DNA of 36,830 nt from Planctomycetota bacterium. GTDB lineage: Bacteria; Planctomycetota; Phycisphaerae; SM23-33. The notes under the pieces were generated by a model. That model worked only from the letters and a program-made list of their open reading frames with translations, was not told the DNA's origin and made no database searches. Positions 34,607 through 36,830 of this stretch are shown piece after piece. The position numbers and the translations under genes are program-made. The stretch lies in contig DAOVZK010000017.1 of assembly GCA_030635145.1 (NCBI GenBank), positions 1 through 36,830 of the forward strand, read 5' to 3'. Every line of letters starts with the position of its first letter. Positions within the stretch are counted from its first letter, which is position 1.

Positions 34607-36496
34607 TCAATCTCGTTTACGTTGGGACAGCAGAACGATATCGCGGAGACTCTCGGTAGTTGGTGCGTCCGTCCACCGTTCGGTGAAATTGTCTTCCTGC
34701 ACGATGTTCGCAATCGCCATCAGCGCCCGGAGATGATAGTTCCGCTCGTCGCTGGACCCAACGAGAATAAACACGGTTTTGACGTATGGCTGGTCGACGT
34801 CGAACACGATGCCGTCCTTGCATCGAATCAGCATCAGGTCGAACAGATGCTTCCCTTGCAGCACGATATGTGGAATCGCCATGCCCGGCTGAATGACGGT
34901 GCTGGAACGCCCTTCGCTTTCGAGGAATTTTTGCAGCAGAACGTCCGATGGGATGTTGAGTCGGCCCGAAAAAACATCCGCCGCCCGCTCAAACATCTGG
35001 TTCGCCGATACAGGCCCGGTCATGTCCATGATCTCGCAATCTCTCACGATGAAGTCGAATCGGTCGTGAACAATTTCGTCTCGCTCGGTGGCAATGAGGC
35101 GCAATTCGTCTTCCAGCCCCGCCCGGGAAATGTCATCCGAGACGATATTTTTGACGAGATACAGCAGCGCACTTTGACGCGAAGATCTCGGGCGAGAATA
35201 AAACACGTACCACAACAAACATGCCGCCAAAAATCCCAACGCCGTCAGCAACGGAACTTTTCCCAGCATGTTAATCAGCTGAAAAATCAGCATCATATAC
35301 ACGGTGATCCCTACAATCTGCAGCCACGGAAACAGCGGGCATCGGAATTGCGGGCGATAGTTCTGGATATTGCTTCCGCGCATAATAAGCAGCGACACGT
35401 TCACGAGCAGAAACAGAATCAGCATCATGGTACTGGCGACTTTCACCAGGTCGGAAATGCTCAGCACGACGATCATGAAAATGATAAACGACGTCGTCAT
35501 TATCACGCTGCGCACCGGCGTACCGAAACGCTTGGAAACGCGATGGAAACTTTTGGGAAACATTCCGTCAGTGCTCATCGCCATCGGGCTGCGCGAGGCT
35601 GCCAGAATTCCGCCGTTACCCGTCGTAATAAACGCCAGCATCGCCGCCACCGACAGCACGACCAATCCGACCGGGCCCATGAACAACTTCGCCGCATTGC
35701 TCAGCGGCGTCAGATCGCCCGTACCCTTGCCGATGAGATTTTCGCCCAATGTTCCCACGAGCACAAACACGACAGCAACGTAAAGTAGCGAGACCACGAA
35801 AAACGCCATGATCATCGCGGCCGGTATGTTTCGCCCGGGCTGCCGAACCTCTCCTGCAACACTCGCAATCTTGGTAAGCCCGCCAAAAGACACAAACACC
35901 AAACCCGCCGTCGCGAAAATCGCCGGAAATCCGTTCTGAAAAATGTTGTCAAAGTTCGGATGCTGTTTAACGTTCGGGGCCCCTACCACAACAAATGCAA
36001 CAAGCACGGTCAGCAAACCCGCGACCATAATTATCTGTGTTCGCCCGACCATTTTTACGCTGAGGCAGTTCAGGATTCCGAAAATCACGCAGCAGACGAC
36101 GGCTATGCCTTTGATTACCCATTCCCACTGGCCCTGAGACATGTCCGTCGACGGGAACACCAGCTGGGCGAAGGCTCCGATACCGACCATGGCGAAGGCG
36201 CTTTTGAGGCTGAGCGATAACCAGTCGGAAAACCCGGCGAATGTTCCGAAAAATGTTCCGAGGCTCCGCTCAATGAACAAATAGTTACCACCGCTTTTGG
36301 GCATTGCGGTGGCCAGCTCGCATTTACTCAGCAGCGCGGGAATCATCATCACCGCTGCCAAGGCATATGCCAATAGCACACCCGGGCCTGCAACGGCAAA
36401 CGCCTGGCCCGGTAAAATGAACAGACCACTACTGATCATCGCCCCGGCGGCGATGCAAAAAATATCCCAAAATCCCAACTTCCGCTTCAAGCTCAT
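34607..36496 (-). CDS. APC-type amino-acid permease fused to a PTS EIIA-like domain
   Basis: The 629-residue protein has a permease part (about 1-430) with some 12 hydrophobic helices. It starts LGFWDIFCIAAGAMISSGLF, the typical APC-family opening. A C-terminal cytoplasmic part follows. Residues about 485-629 resemble a PTS EIIA type-2 (EIIA-Ntr/fructose) domain with GMAIPHIVLQGKH around His543, the position of the phosphorylatable histidine, and LMLIRCKDGIVFD. Neighbouring genes do not encode other PTS proteins. AAGGGG lies six bases before the ATG. Phosphorylation could gate transport; the substrate is not evident. Confidence 0.85.
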   Translation of the reverse strand: MSLKRKLGFWDIFCIAAGAMISSGLFILPGQAFAVAGPGVLLAYALAAVMMIPALLSKCELATAMPKSGGNYLFIERSLGTFFGTFAGFSDWLSLSLKSAFAMVGIGAFAQLVFPSTDMSQGQWEWVIKGIAVVCCVIFGILNCLSVKMVGRTQIIMVAGLLTVLVAFVVVGAPNVKQHPNFDNIFQNGFPAIFATAGLVFVSFGGLTKIASVAGEVRQPGRNIPAAMIMAFFVVSLLYVAVVFVLVGTLGENLIGKGTGDLTPLSNAAKLFMGPVGLVVLSVAAMLAFITTGNGGILAASRSPMAMSTDGMFPKSFHRVSKRFGTPVRSVIMTTSFIIFMIVVLSISDLVKVASTMMLILFLLVNVSLLIMRGSNIQNYRPQFRCPLFPWLQIVGITVYMMLIFQLINMLGKVPLLTALGFLAACLLWYVFYSRPRSSRQSALLYLVKNIVSDDISRAGLEDELRLIATERDEIVHDRFDFIVRDCEIMDMTGPVSANQMFERAADVFSGRLNIPSDVLLQKFLESEGRSSTVIQPGMAIPHIVLQGKHLFDLMLIRCKDGIVFDVDQPYVKTVFILVGSSDERNYHLRALMAIANIVQEDNFTERWTDAPTTESLRDIVLLSQRKRD

Positions 36497-36672
36497 GGCA
36501 GCCCCTTACAAATGGGTCAAAGATATTCCAGTTGTAAAAATTATAGCAGCCTCTATACATCGCCACCAGCACCGAAAATACTTCGAGAGAATTTCCTGGT
36601 GAGTGACCTTTTTTTCTGGCAGGTATTTTGATCTGCTATTATACATGTTTTTTTGTTTTCAGAAGTTTTTTT
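36497..36672. other. Leader region of the permease gene
   Basis: This stretch is AT-rich and non-coding. A TATAAT on the minus strand (36643-36638) could be the permease -10 box, but no good -35 box is visible at the right distance. Confidence 0.35.
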
Positions 36673-36673
36673 A

Positions 36674-36822
36674 AGCCCGAAAGGGCTGACCAGAATTTAG
36701 CCGTGGGCGTCAGCCCACGGTGTAGGGCCAATAGATACATCAGCCCTGAAAGGGCGACAGAAATCTTGGGATTATCGCGGCAGAAACAAACGGCCCAGTG
36801 CTTCTGTCGCCCTTTCAGGGCT
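36674..36822. repeat. REP-like palindrome cluster at the window end
   Basis: Three structures lie in a row: a hairpin AGCCC-GAAA-GGGCT at 36674-36687, a perfect CCGTGGGC/GCCCACGG hairpin with loop GTCA at 36701-36720, and a 21-base perfect inverted repeat (36742-36762 with 36802-36822) whose arms contain GCCCTGAAAGGGC. It is a non-coding repeat cluster that may continue beyond the window. Confidence 0.8.
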
Positions 36823-36830
36823 AATTTTTA

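Noticed and set aside
34622-35788. 388-codon plus-strand open frame opposite the permease gene
   Set aside because: It is His/Arg/Gln-rich with no domain and no ribosome-binding site, and it lies fully antisense to a well-supported permease-EIIA gene. This is typical of a shadow frame.
36674-36822. CRISPR array at the right end
   Set aside because: Repeats are inverted palindromes in two copies, not direct repeats with regular spacers, and no cas genes are nearby.

Overview
The window looks like a chromosomal segment of a Planctomycetota bacterium, most likely Phycisphaerae-like. The reasons are moderate GC, a Tad pilus locus carrying a Hanks-type Ser/Thr kinase, a PEP-CTERM protein, a LAB_N protein beside a GT2 glycosyltransferase, and several families of dispersed palindromic intergenic repeats. 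The taxonomic placement is an inference from gene content.

Bases 1-15617 hold a long plus-strand Tad (tight adherence, Flp-type) pilus/secretion locus. It begins just after what may be the remnant of an IS66-like transposase (1-114, minus). In order it encodes a short CpaF/TadA ATPase, two Flp-type prepilins, a TadV/CpaA prepilin peptidase, an N-terminally extended TadE-like protein, a transmembrane Ser/Thr kinase with a large repeat-rich C-terminal part, a TadG-like protein, a second TadE-like pseudopilin, a small membrane-anchored unknown, CpaB/RcpC, a second CpaF with an N-terminal FHA domain, TadB, TadC and a membrane-anchored FHA protein. No secretin (RcpA/CpaC), TadZ/CpaE or TadD is visible. 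A kinase and two FHA proteins among the pilus genes suggest that phosphorylation controls this machine, which is the most interesting hypothesis in the window.

Bases 15618-18302 hold a repeat-rich gap, then gluQ (tRNA-Asp modification), then a divergent pair made of a LAB_N membrane protein and a DPM1/ArnC-like glycosyltransferase.

Bases 18303-22519 (minus) form a compact sugar-catabolism operon. Its transcriptional order is a D-lyxose-isomerase-like cupin, an LsrF-like class I aldolase, a ribulose-phosphate-3-epimerase-like protein, an SDR dehydrogenase and a class II aldolase. The combination is coherent but I cannot match it to a described pathway.

Bases 22983-27354 hold a PEP-CTERM protein, a secreted NfeD/ClpP-fold protease-like protein, and enolase overlapped by a two-TM hypothetical gene.

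Bases 27423-34489 are an Fe-S, cysteine and sulfur region. The minus-strand genes are an Rrf2 regulator, nadA, nifU and nifS. The plus-strand genes are cysK, metY and a Cys-rich lipoprotein with four CxxCx8CC units. The Rrf2 gene and cysK diverge from two overlapping near-consensus sigma-70-type promoters. The window ends with an amino-acid permease fused to a PTS EIIA-like domain (minus) and a cluster of REP-like palindromes. Intergenic regions contain at least six different inverted-repeat elements, including a nested one between nifU and nadA. No tRNA, rRNA or CRISPR array was seen.
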